Shown one piece after another: positions 22,690 through 33,573 of a DNA stretch of 64,000 nucleotides. Within the stretch, counting starts at the first letter, position 1. Each line of letters begins with the position of its first letter. Position numbers and translations under genes: made by a program. Source of the stretch: Dactylorhiza incarnata (lineage: Eukaryota > Streptophyta > Magnoliopsida > Asparagales > Orchidaceae); NCBI GenBank assembly GCA_033032865.1, contig JAWHQI010000170.1, positions 2,973,001-3,037,000 of the forward strand, given 5' to 3'. Below the pieces are notes generated by a model. That model ran no database searches and was not told the DNA's origin. It was given only the letters and a program-made list of their open reading frames with translations.

Positions 22690-24260
22690 TATCTAAATCA
22701 CGTAAACGTTAATAAAAGTGGATCCTTTTGTCCAAAAAAGAAAAAGAAAAATACTAGTAGCATCAAATGTGAATAACATCACGTGTTAGTATGAGTTTAT
22801 TGTATATACAAAATATTAATATTCTTGGTATATAGATTTATCGAATTCATTTCCTCAGACATACTAGTGGATTTATTAATTATTATCAATTAATAACATT
22901 AAAAATTCGTGGTTTTGAATTTCTATGTACACGATCGCAATGGCATTTTCTTATAAACATGATAAATAAGAAATTTACGTTGCATAAAAGTAAAATACTT
23001 GGTTAACAGTACATGGTAGGCATGCAATAAGATCACATATATTTATATATACACTAAACATTTATGTTTTAACCATATGAAATATTTTTTTTATAGATGG
23101 CTTGCTCTTGGAGCCCCGTTCCACATCTATCGGAGTTGTAAACTCATGATTTGAGCATTTGCATTTCAATAGCAAGCAAGTCACACGAGCATACACTAGT
23201 TACTCGCAATATATGATGCATTGTCCGATTTAGTTCAACAATCGTGTGAAGTGAACATCACAATTTTATATATTTTTTTGAGACCATACAAAAACTTCCC
23301 AAGAAGATGTATTTAGATAGCATGGTCTAAGTTACTTGAGCAAAATAACTTGACCAATTTCTAGTTTGGAATTTCATTCATTACAGTACTTCTTTTCTCC
23401 TAGAAGCCTGTAATCTTAGACTGATATCGCGTGGTACTTTTTGTGAGAATGACCGTGTAGGATAAGCGGGGGGTGAGTATTCGAGAAGTAAAGAGATCAA
23501 GCAAGTTGACATATGGTTATGTGAGTTTGATGTGCAATTTGCTGGACATCAAAGTTTCTATCATGGGATGCTCATCTAACTCAAAAACTTAGTTTGCTAC
23601 AAACTGACAACTTTACAAAGCAAAACCTTTTTCTTGATAGATTTGTACTAGAAATTATAATATTTTTTCTAGAAAAAAAAAATTCTCACTCAACTATCTT
23701 TAATGTGTTTGAAATATGGGAAAAATATAAAGTTTTTTGGGGTGTTATTATCAGTAAATTTTGCTTAGCTGTCAGCAAAAAAATCCAAAAAAAAATCAAC
23801 AATTATTTAAAATTTCTATGATTTTTATTAGCAAACCCTCCCAAAACAACTATTTTTATTAGCGCCTCCCGTTCACTGTCTCCATCACTCGTCTCCCTTG
23901 ATCCGACGAAATCTCTGCTCGCCCTTCCTCGAGCATCTTCCTCGGCCTCGATTCCCTCCCATGTTCTTCATCCTCGCCTGGTCGCCACCATGCGATCTTC
24001 ATCATCGGCCTAGTCTCCCTCCCGCAGTCTTCATCATCCGCCTGGTCTATGAGTAAAAGCAATTAAGACCATGCTCTCTCAATATTCAAAGTTTACTCTT
24101 AAGACCATAAGTCTAGGGAAAAGAGAGAGAAATAAAAAATTCAAATAAATGCATAGCCAATCATCATCAAATAAAAGCAATCATATAAATTGTATATATC
24201 CATAAATTGAAAATATAGAAATTATTTGTAAGCATCACCAAATACCACATTGAAACAAGA
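22690..24260. other. Non-coding intergenic sequence
   Basis: AT-rich. A short CT-rich island at 23860-24050 opens a minus-strand frame of biased composition with no motif. No gene is supported. Confidence 0.5.
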
Positions 24261-24261
24261 A

Positions 24262-24720
24262 TAAATTGAACAAAAAAATTTGAGGCTCGTGAGCTCGAGG
24301 ATGCCTCTACCGGACTCCCCCTTGAGGACAAGGTCAATTTTAAGGAGCGGAGTATCGATACAAATATGCACGGTAATCACCTGACAGATAAGGGCTATTT
24401 GTTGAAGACTCGAAGCCGCCTTTTCGTCTATCGTCGATTAGTCGTGTCGCTTATTTAGGCGCCGTCTATATGTATTATCCCCTTTAAGGGGTGTTTTGGT
24501 CAATTATCACATAGTGTGCCTTCCATATATAGGGGAGAGTAGAAGGATATTAGGGAGCAACTTGTTAAGTAGATTGCACCTCTCAGGCAGAGAGGCATAC
24601 CTAAGGGGAACGAATGTCCGAGTCATTGGTCGTGAGTATATGGTATACCACACAAAGGCTTCTTTTGGCGCGGTGGTGGCGGTCGTGAACGCGGTAGTCA
24701 TGAACCGTCGCTCGTAACGC
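24262..24720 (+). pseudogene. pol: gypsy pol tail with partial LTR
   Basis: The translation ELEDASTGLPLEDKVNFKER, then SIDTNMHGNH, is the acidic tail that ends many gypsy polyproteins just before the 3' LTR. After it (about 24370-24720) comes LTR-like sequence with CCATATATAGGGGAGAG near 24521. Everything upstream in the polyprotein is missing, so this is a short 3'-end remnant. Confidence 0.5.
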
Positions 24721-25323
24721 CCGACCTCACCTAAAAAATTTCATGCATTTTATGCACAAAACTAGTTTATTTACTTGGTAGCGATCATAACTTTTGTCAT
24801 GCCAAACATACATTCTACGATAATTGCATTTTTGTCCAAACTCACAGGAGCAAATAAGCCACGCCAAACGAAGCCAAAGTTGCATCCAGATTTTAATTAA
24901 AGTGCTATCTATTATTTCCTTGATTGCTGTTAGAAAACAATAAACTGCGGCCTCCCTAAGATTGTCTTCTTAGGGCAGTCACTATAGACGAAGTTCATCC
25001 AAACATTTTCGTTTACCATCAATAGTTAGAATATCATGGATTTCTGTCTGATGAAAAGGTATTGCAATCACATATATTACAAAGTCTCAAGCCTAAAATT
25101 CCTAATCATAATGCAAATACTTCTCACTCACACAGTCACACACATATTAATAATGCCAACATTGTACAAGTACTTGTCCCGGTAATGCTTCTACTACAAA
25201 CAAGCAACAACGCATGAATGAAGAACACAAGCAAGAACTTATAATATTGAGATAGACAGTGAAACGAAGATATAATTAACGAGATAGGCTCGCTCCCAAC
25301 CCTTAAGGTCAGGATTCCTCGAA
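24721..25323. other. Non-coding intergenic sequence
   Basis: No gene or repeat was recognised. Confidence 0.5.
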
Positions 25324-25795
25324 GGCCCCATTCGTTTGGGCGGAATTGGAGAAAGGAATTAGAATTGGAATTGCCAATTTCAATTCCGCTGTTCGGTACC
25401 CATTTTTTTTGGTAGGAAATGGAATTGAATTGAAGGAGACGACGCCTCCTTATCGTAGTGCGCCGACGGTAATTCCCTTCCTCCACCTTCCTCATCTTCT
25501 TTTTCTTCCTCCTCGTTTATTTTCTTTCGTCCTATTTGCGGTTTTCCCCCTCTACTGAACCTTGGATCCATATGCTAACCAACTTCTGCCCAATCTTGTT
25601 CTTCTTATTCTTCCTACTCCATTTCTTCTCCTAATTTTGTACTATATTAGTTAAGTAGAGAAATAATTTCATAATCGGTTTGTAGGTTTGATTTTAGGCA
25701 AATCCTATTTCAGCTTTGTGATATGAAATGGTATTTTTTTTTTGATAATTTCAGTTTGAAGAAAATCTAATTGTGCCCTAATCTGGAGCTTGCGG

Positions 25796-27062
25796 TGTTG
25801 AAACCAATACTTGGTCTCTTGTGGAGTTCGGGGTCCCCAAAAGAGGGGGTGACCTCACACCTACTTCTCTCAAGGGAGAGCACTCTGCACTAGGCCGAAG
25901 AATTAAGGAACTAGGAACAAGACCAAGGGCTCAGCGAGGAGGTCCCACCACACAGCCGGAAGATCTTAGAGCGCTTCCCCTCCCAAGCCAATGCTGAGCT
26001 TGGGGCACCTTTGGAGTCTCTCTTCACCCACCGAAGAAACTTGGGGAGAGAGAAGCCAAAAGAGAAGTCCCTCCAAATGGTGCCCCCTTGGTCCTATTTA
26101 TAGCTTTTTGAGCTTGGTCTGCCAATAGCCAGATTTTGGCCCACGAGATTACGAAAATACCCCCCAGTTTAGCCTGCCAACAGCCAAATCCCGCCATTCC
26201 GAGGCGCTAAACGCAGGCCTCCCCCTCTTCTTGGGGCCGGGAGAGACGGGGGGCAGGCCGCCCTCCCGGCTTGCCCCCCTAAGAGGGTTGGGCGAGACAG
26301 GGGGCTGGTCGCCCTCCCTGCTCGCCCCCCTAAGAGGGTTGGGCGAGACAGGGGGCTGGCCGCCCTCCCTGCTCGCCCCCCTTAGAGGGATGGGCGAGAC
26401 AGGGGGCTGGCCGCCCTCCCTGCTCGCCCCCCTAAGAGGGTTGGGCGAGACAGGGGGCTGGCCTCCCTCCCTGCTCGCCCCCCCTAAGAGGGCTGGGCGA
26501 GACAGGGGGCTGGCCTCCCTCCCTGCTCGCCCCCCTAAGAGGGTTGAGCGAGACAGGGGGCTGGCCGCCCTCCCTGCTCACCCCCCCCCCCCCCCCCCCC
26601 CCCCCCTTAGAGGGCTGGGCGAGACAGGGGGCTGGCCGCCCTCCCTGCTCGCCACCCTAAGAGGGCTGGGCGAGAAAGGGGGCTGACCGCCCTCCCTGCT
26701 CGCCCCCCTTAGAGGGCTGGGCGAGACAGGGGGCTGGCCGCCATCCCTGCTCGCCCCCCTTAGAGGGCTGGGCGAGACAGGGGGTTGGCCGCCCTCCCTG
26801 CTCGCCCCCTTACAGGGTTGGGCGAGACAGGGGGTTGGACGCCCTCCCTGCTCGCCCCCCTTAGAGGGTTGGGCGAGACAGGGGGTGGCCGCCCTCCCTG
26901 CTCGCCCCCCTCTTCGGAATAATTTGGGGCGGCGTCCCCCGGACTTGCGCCCGCCCGAAGGCTCACCCGCCCCTCTTACCTGGGGCAGTGCCTCTTAAAA
27001 GATGTTGAGCCTAATGACATCTTGGGCCCCGGGGATCCACTCGGCGAATATAGGGTTGTACA
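25796..27062 (-). repeat. 3' LTR of the Tat-like element (1,267 bp)
   Basis: On the minus strand it runs TGTACAACCC to GGTTTCAACA. A TATA box (TATAAATA, minus) is at 26095-26102, with the 51-bp array upstream of it in U3. It is about 820 bp shorter than the other LTR, mostly because the array is shorter. Confidence 0.9.
26235..26911. repeat. 51-bp satellite in U3, about 13 units
   Basis: Monomer like GGGCGAGACAGGGGGCTGG followed by CCGCCCTCCCTGCTCGCC and a C-run. The period is 51 bp, so frames stay open and translate as 17-residue repeats (GETGGWPPSLLAPLRGL). A run of 26 C interrupts it at 26581-26606. These frames are repeat artefacts. Confidence 0.92.
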
Positions 27063-27085
27063 CAATCCCCGCTCTTTTCGAGCGA
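27063..27085 (-). other. Purine tract before the 3' LTR
   Basis: On the minus strand GAAAAGAGCGGGGATTG directly precedes TGTACAACCC. The word AGAGCGGGGATTG also precedes the LTR at 59940, tying the two gypsy elements to one lineage. Confidence 0.7.
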
Positions 27086-27119
27086 GACTCACGCTCGGAA
27101 AGAAAAGTCCAACTCTGCC

Positions 27120-28110
27120 TATTCGGCGAGTGCCTTCCTGAGAGCCCGGCTAGCGGAGCCACCTCGGGGGAAAAACTACTTAGCCTCCCCGAGAGGCCAT
27201 CCTACCCTGCAGGCTAGGGAGAGCCCGGCTAGCGGAGCCATCTCGGGAGAAAAACTACTTAGCCTCCCCGAGAGACCATCCTACCCTGCAAGCTAGTGAG
27301 AGCCCGGCAAGCGGAGCCATCTCAGGGGAAAAACTACTTAGCCTCCATGAGAGGTCATCCTACCCTGCCGGCTAGTGAGAGCCCGGCTAGCGGAGCCATC
27401 TCGGGGGAAAAATCACTTAGCCTCCCCGAGAGGCCATCCTGCCCTGCCGACTAGCGAGAGCCCGGCTAGCGGAGCCATCTCGGGGAAAAAACTACTTAGC
27501 CTCCCCGAGAGGCCATCCTACCCTGACCGCCTAGTGAGAGCCCGGCTAGTGGAGACATCTCGGGGAAAAACTACTTAGCCTCCCGGAGAGGTCATCCTAC
27601 CCTGCCGACTAGTGAGAGCCCGGCTAGCGGAGCCATCTCGGGGGAAAAATCACTTAGCCTCCCCGAGAGGCCATCCTACCCTGCCGGCTAGTGAGAGCCC
27701 GGCTAGCGGAGCTATCTCGAGGGAAAAACTACTTAGCCTCCCAGAGAGGCCATCCTACCCTGCCGGCTAGTGAGAGCCCGACTAGCGGAGCCATCTCGGG
27801 GGAAAAACTACTTAGCCTCCCCGAGAGGCCATCCTACCCTGCCGGCTAGCGGAGCTATCTCGGGGGAAAAAGCACTTAGCCTCCCCGAGAGGTCATCCTA
27901 CCCTGCCGGCTAGTGGGAGCCCGGCTAGTGGGAGCCCGGCTAGCAGAGCCATCTCGGGGGAAAAATCACTTAGCCTCCCCGAGAGGCCATCCTGCCCTGT
28001 CGGCTAGCGAGAGCCCGGCTAACGGAGCCACCTCGGGGAAAAACTACTTAGCCTCCCCGAGAGGTCATCCAGCCCTGCCGGCTAGCGAGAGCCCGGCTAG
28101 CGGAACCATC
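27120..28110. repeat. About 80-bp satellite, roughly 12 copies
   Basis: Monomer core GAGAGCCCGGCTAGCGGAGC, then CATCTCGGGGGAAAAACTAC and TTAGCCTCCCCGAGAGGCCA. It lies between the purine tract and the 86-bp array. One deleted unit sits near 27840 and a partial one near 27925. Confidence 0.92.
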
Positions 28111-29850
28111 CTGGGGCTAAGTACTTTGACAACCTCCAGCCACCGAGCGGTTCCCGGTCCTGCCAGCTTGGTGGGAGCCTAGTCAGCGGGCCAGCATCGG
28201 GTTTAAGTACTTTGAAAACCTCCGGCTATCGAGTGGTCCTCGGCCCTGCCAGCTTGATGGGAGCCTGGTCAGCTGGCCAGCATCGGGGCTAAGTACTTTG
28301 AAAACCTCCGGCCACCGAGCGGTTCCCGGCCCGACCAGTTTGATGGGAGCCTGGTCAGCAGGCCAGCATCGGGGCTAAGTACTTTGAAAACTTCCGGCCA
28401 CCGAGCGATTCCCGGTCCTGCCAGCTTGATGGGAGCCTGGTCAGCGGGCCAGCATCGGTGCTAAGTACTTTGAAAACCTCCGGCCACCGAGCGTTTCCCG
28501 GTCCTGCCAGCTTGATGGGAGCCTGGTCAGCGGGCCAGCATCGGGGCTAAGTACTTTGAAAACCTCCGGACACCGAGAGGTTCCCGGCCCTGCCAGCTTG
28601 GTGGGAGCCTGGTCAGCGGGCCAGCATCGGGGCTAAGTACTTTGAAAACCTCCGGCCACCAAGCGGTTCCTGGCCCTGCCAGCTTGATGGGAGCCTGTTC
28701 AGCGGGCCAACATCGGGGCTAAGTACTTTGAAAACCTCCAGCCACCGAGCGATTCCCGACCCTGTCAGCTTGGTGGGAGCCTGGTCAGCGGACCAGCATC
28801 GGGGCTAAGTACTTTGAAAACCTCCGGCTACCGAGCGGTTCCCAACCCTTCCAGCATGATGGAATCCTAATCAGCGGGCCAGCATCGGGGCTAAGTACTT
28901 TGAAAACCTCCGACCACCGAGCGGTTCCCGACCCTGCCAGCTTGGTGGGAGCCTGGTCAGCGGGCCAGCATGGAGGCTAAGTACTTTGAAAACCTCCGGC
29001 CACCGAGCGGTTCCTGGCACTGCCAGCTTGATGGGAGCCTGGTCAACGGGCCAGCATCGGGGCTAAGTATTTTGAAAACCTCCGACCACCGAGCGGTTCC
29101 CAGCCCTGCCAGCTTAGTGGGAGCCTGGTCAGCGGGCCAGCATCGGGGCTAAGTACTTTGAAAACCTCCGGCCACCGAGCAGTTCCCGGCCCTGCCAGCT
29201 TGATGGGAGCTTGGTCAGCGGGCCAGCATCGGGGCTAAGTACTTTGAAAACCTCCGGCCACCGAGCGGTTCCCGGCCCTGCCAGCTTGATGGGAGTCTGG
29301 TCAGCGGGCCAGCATCGGGGCTAAGTACTTTGAAAACCTCCGGCCACCGAGCGGTTCCCGGCTCTTCCAGCTTGATGGGAGTCTGGTCAGCGGGCCAGCA
29401 TCGGGGCTAAGTACTTTGAAAACCTCCGGCCACCGAGCGGTTCCCGGCCCTACCAGCTTGGTGGGAGTGTCGTCAGCGGGCCAGCATCGGGGCTAAGTAC
29501 TTTGAAAACCTCCGGCCACCGAGCGGTTCCCGACCCTGCCAGCTTGATGGGAGCCTGGTCAGCGGGCCAGCATCGGGGCTAAATACTTTGAAAACCTCCG
29601 GCCACCGAGCGGTTCCCGACCCTGCCAGCTTGATTGGAGCCTGGTCAGCCGGCCAGCATCGGGGCTAAGTACTTTGAAAACCTCCGGCCACCGAGCGGTT
29701 CCCGGCCCTTCCAGCTTTGTGGGAGCCTGGTCAGCGGGCCAGCATCGGGGCTAAGTACTTTGAAAACCTTCGGCCACCGAGCGGTTCCCAGCCCTGCCAG
29801 CTTGGTGGGAGTCTGGTCAGCGGGCCAGCATCGGGGCTAAGTACTTTGGA
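28110..29850. repeat. 86-bp satellite, about 20 copies
   Basis: Monomer GGGAGCCTGGTCAGCGGGCC, then AGCATCGGGGCTAAGTACTT, TGAAAACCTCCGGCCACCGA and GCGGTTCCCGGCCCTGCCAG. Copies are highly similar and head to tail. The first part aligns with the start of the 80-bp monomer, so the two families probably share an ancestor. Confidence 0.93.
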
Positions 29851-29959
29851 AAATTTTCATCACATTAGTTATCACATTACATGCAAGAAAAAACTAAGTA
29901 TGGAACTAAACCATCGGACTACATGGACTTAAAGAAAAAACTAAGTATGGAAACCAAAA

Positions 29960-31474
29960 CTTGGTCTCCTACTCCCAGGCCTGGTTTTCCTCGACCCCCT
30001 CCGGTTGCTGCTATTGCTGCCTCGGACCTCTTGCCTCCCTCATTTCCAAAAACTCAGGGCAGGCGGACGTCGCGTGACCTTCCTCCTCGTGGAAGTCACA
30101 GTAGGGTAACGCAACCTTATCCTCTCCTCTTCCTCTCCTTTCTGCTTTCCTGGCTCTCATCCTTCTTCCCCCGCCAATCGCCACGGTTTGCGGAGGTGGT
30201 GGGAGGGTGCCTTCGGTCCCTGCCTCCACCTTGGGGGGTCGGGTCTCTCCCCCTGGAAGCTGCCCTCTCCTCGGTCAAACTTTCTTTCGGGATCCTCCAT
30301 CTCCCCTTTCTGTTGCCTTGCCTTCGGCTCACTCAGCTTGGCCAGCCTTTTTGCGAACTCCGGGTTGGCCTCCTCTCCCTCAATTTCTTTTGCCGCCCTT
30401 TCCATCAATTCTTCGAAGGATAGGGGGTCTTCTGCTTCAAGCTCATCTTGAAGAACCTCTCCCACAGCCCCACTATGAAGGCGAGTTGGAGGGTGAACCC
30501 TGGCACCTCCTGGACTTGCAGGACCTCTTCCTGGAACCTGTCCACGTAACGAGCGAGCGACTCCCTTGGCTCTTGCCTAATCTTGAAAAGTGTCTCGGCA
30601 TCCTTCTTCCTCTTCTTCGACGTCGAGAAGCGCAATAGGAAACCTCTGCGCAGATCCTCGAAGGCATAGATAGACCCCACGGGGAGCTGGTGGAATCAAT
30701 CATTTGCCTTCTCCTTCAGAGTGGTGACAAAGAGCCGACACTGGAAGGCATCTGACATAGGCCTGACTGAGACCATGTCCTCGAACCACTGCAAGTGCAG
30801 GACTGTGTCATCCTTGCCGGAGTAGTAAGACATCTCCGGCCCCCTGAACCCCTCTGGAACCGGGGCCGAGAGGATCAACTCACAGAAGGGACTTCCCTCC
30901 CTGCTTCTGGCTCGACGAGTTGTTTGCTCTCGCTGAGTCAGCTCACAGACCTCTGCACTCGCCGGGCCATTGAACAGCTGCCATCCGGGGAGGTCTCGCC
31001 CGCTCACCTCCGCTGGACCCCCCTTGGGGCGAGGCGAGTGGGGGCCGGATGCCTCCCCGCTCGCCCCCTATGGGGCAGGGCGAGTGGGGGAATGCCGCCT
31101 CCCCACTCGCCCCTTTGGAGCTGGGCGAGTGGGGGCAGACCGCCTCCCCACTCGCCCCGTCTTTGGAGGCCGGGCGAGTGGGGGTCGGATGCCTCCCCAC
31201 TTGCCCTCGCTGGCACCTCCTTCCTGGATTGCTGGCCGGGAGTGCTCTCGCCCATCTGCTGGGGCGGGCCCTCAGGACCGCCTCCTTCCTCGCATCCGCC
31301 TCTCGTGGCGAAAGCTAGCTGCAAGGTCTGCAGGACCTCCCGCTTGAAGTCTTCAAACATTTCCATTGTCACCACAGCCACCGGCGACTCCGAGTGGCCC
31401 GGGTCGGATCCATCTCCTCCACCTCCAGCCATAGAGCTCAGCTTGAGATTTTCCGTGCTGGTCACTCTCCACAC
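29960..31474 (-). pseudogene. gag: gag of the Tat-like element (broken)
   Basis: The N-terminal part (from about 31474) is followed by a repeat-coded Gly/Pro/Trp region. The conserved retrotransposon gag domain comes next: WFEDMVSVRPMSDAFQCRLF, TLKEKAND, then FHQLPVGSIYAFEDLRRGFL and ETLFKIRQEPRESLARYVDR. In KAND-(W)-FHQ the usual tryptophan is a TGA stop (30696-30698). A frameshift near 30430 leads to FEELMERAAKEIEGEE. The C-terminal knuckle-like CDFHEEEGHATSAC (near 30105) is of the type found in Tat-lineage gag. The product would be the capsid protein. Confidence 0.8.
31020..31205. repeat. About 50-bp tandem repeat within gag, four copies
   Basis: Units like GGGCGAGTGGGGGCAGACCG followed by CCTCCCCACTCGCCCC. 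They strongly resemble the 51-bp LTR satellite monomer. Confidence 0.85.
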
Positions 31475-31488
31475 TCACCACACCATAA

Positions 31489-33573
31489 TGTTGAAACCAA
31501 TACTTGGTCTCTTGTGTAGTTTGGGGTCCCCAAAAGAGGGGGTGACCTCACACCTACTTCTCTCAAGGGAGACCACTAGGCCGAAGACTTAAGGAACTAG
31601 GAACAAGACCAAGGGCTCAGCGAGGAGGTCCCACCACACACCCGGAAGATCTTAGAGCGCTTCCCCTCCCAAGCCAATGCCGAGCTTGGGGCACCTTTGG
31701 AGGCTCTCTTCACCCACCAAAGAAACTTGGGGAGAGAGAAGCCAAAAGAGAAGTCCCTCCAAATGGTGCCCCATTGGTCCTATTTATAGCTTTTTGAGCT
31801 TGGTTGCCAATAGCCAGATTCTGACCCACGAGATTACGAAAATACCCCCCAGTTTGGCCTACCAACAACCAAATCCCGCCATTCCGAGGCGATAAACGCA
31901 GGAATCCCCCTCTTCTTGGGGCCAGGGGAGACGGGGGGCAGGTCTCCCTTCCGGCTCGACCCCCTAAGAGGGCTGGGCTAGACAGGGGGCTGGCCGCCCT
32001 CCCTGCTCGCCCCACTAAGAGGGCTGGGCAAGACAGGGGGCTGGCCCCCTCCCTGCTCGCCCCCCTTAGAGGGTTGGGCGAGACAGGGGGCTGGCCGCCC
32101 TCCCTGCTCACCCCCCTAAGAGGGCTGGGTGAGACAGGGGGTTGGCCGCCCCCCCTGTTCATCCCCCTAAGAGGGCTGAGCGAGACAGGGGGCTGGCCAC
32201 CCTCCCTGTTCGCCCCCCTTAGAGGGCTGGGCGAGACAGGGGGATGGTCGCCCTCCCTGCTCGCCCCCCTAAGAGGGCTGTGCGAGACAGGGGGCTGGCC
32301 GCCCTCCCTGCTCGCCCCCCTAAGAGGGCTGGGCGAGACAGGGGGCTGGCCGCCTTCCCTGCTCGCCCCCCTAAGAGGGCTGGGCGAGACAGGGGGCTGG
32401 CCTCCCTCCCTGCTCGCCCCCCTAAGAGGGCTGAGCGAGACAGGGGGCTGGCCGCCCTCCCTACTCGCCCCCCTAAGAGGGCTGGGCGAGACAGGGGGCT
32501 GGCCGCCCTCCCTGCTCCCCCCCCCCCCCCCCCCCCTTAGAGGGCTGGCCTAGACAGGGGGCTGGCCGCCATCCCTGCTCGCCCCCCTTAGAGGGCTGGG
32601 CGAGACAGGGGGCTGGCCGCCCTCCCTGCTCGCCCCCCTAAGAGGGTTGGGCGAGACAGGGGGCTGGCCGCCCTCCCTGCTCGCCCCACTTAGAGGGCTG
32701 GGCGAGACAGGGGGCTGGCCTCCCTCCCTGCTCGCCCCCTAAGAGGGCTGGGCGAGACAGGGGGATGGCCGCCCTCCCTGCTCGCCCCCTAAGAGAGATG
32801 GGCGAGAAAGGGGGCTGGCCTCCCTTCCTGCTCGCCCCTAAGAGGGCTGAGCAAGACAGGGGGATGGCCGCCCTCCCTGCTCGCCCCCCTTAGAGGGCTG
32901 GGCGAGACAGGCGGCTGGCTGCCCTCCCTGCTCGCCCCCCTTAGAGAGCTGGGCGAGACAGGGGGCAGGCCGCCCTCCCTGCTCGCCCCCCTTAGAGGGC
33001 TGGGCGAGACAGGGGGCTGGCCGCCCTCCCTGCTCGCCCCCCTAAGAGGGCTGGGCGAGACAGGGGGCTGGCCGCCCTCCCTGCTCGCCCCCCTAAGAGG
33101 GCTGAGCGAGACAGGGGGCTGGCCGCCCTTCCTGCTCGCCCCCCTTAGAAGTCTGGGCGAGAAAGGGAGCTGGCCGCCCTCCCTGCTCGCCCCCCTAAGA
33201 GGGTTAGGCGAAACAGGGGGCTGGCCGCTCTCCCTGCTCACCCCCCATTAGAGGGTTGGGCGAGACAGGGGGCTGGCCGCCCTCCCTGCTCGCCCCCCTT
33301 AGAGGGCTGGGCGAGACAGGGGGCTGGCCGCCCTCCCTGCTCGCCCCCCTTAGAGGGTGGGCGAGACAGGGGGCTGGCCGCCCTCCCTGCTCGCCCCCCC
33401 CCCCCCCCCCCCCCCCCCTCTTCGGAATAATTTGGGGTGGCGCCCCCCGGACTTGAGCCCGCCCGAAGGCTCACCCGTCCCTCTTACCTGGGGCAGTGCC
33501 TCTTAAAAGATATTGGGCCTAATGACATCTTGGGCCCCGGGGATCCACTCGGCGAATTTAGGGTTGTTGTACA
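31489..33573 (-). repeat. 5' LTR of the Tat-like element (2,085 bp)
   Basis: Matches the other LTR at both ends. The TATA box (minus) is at 31781-31788. The U3 array is about twice as long as in the 3' LTR. Confidence 0.9.
31925..33418. repeat. 51-bp satellite in U3, about 29 units
   Basis: Same monomer as 26235-26911. C-runs of 20 and 25 bases sit at 32517-32536 and 33394-33418. The open frames at 32074-32553, 32789-33241 and 33238-33474 are its translations, not genes. Confidence 0.92.

Larger units (their letters stand above)
25796..33573 (-). mobile_element. Non-autonomous Tat-like Ty3/gypsy element with satellite arrays (7.78 kb)
   Basis: Two LTRs (25796-27062 and 31489-33573) share ends (plus strand TGTTGAAACC...TTGTACA) and are bracketed by TGCGG (25791-25795 and 33574-33578). 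The element reads on the minus strand: right LTR, gag, 86-bp array, 80-bp array, purine tract, left LTR. No protease, RT, RNase H or integrase was seen. Tat-lineage elements are known to carry tandem repeats between pol and the 3' LTR; here pol is gone and the arrays make up most of the interior. Confidence 0.88.

Noticed and set aside
26231..26686. 151-aa frame with GETGGWPPSLLAPLR repeats (and similar frames at 32074-32553, 32789-33241)
   Set aside because: The 51-bp satellite is a multiple of three, so it stays open on both strands. It lies in an LTR U3 and is not a protein gene.
28110..29850. Regular array that could be mistaken for a CRISPR
   Set aside because: Units are contiguous 86-bp tandem copies with no unique spacers, inside a plant retrotransposon.
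30157..31592. Plus-strand ORFs over the Tat-like gag (for example 265 aa at 30795-31592)
   Set aside because: Antisense to clear gag motifs on the minus strand; no motif of their own.
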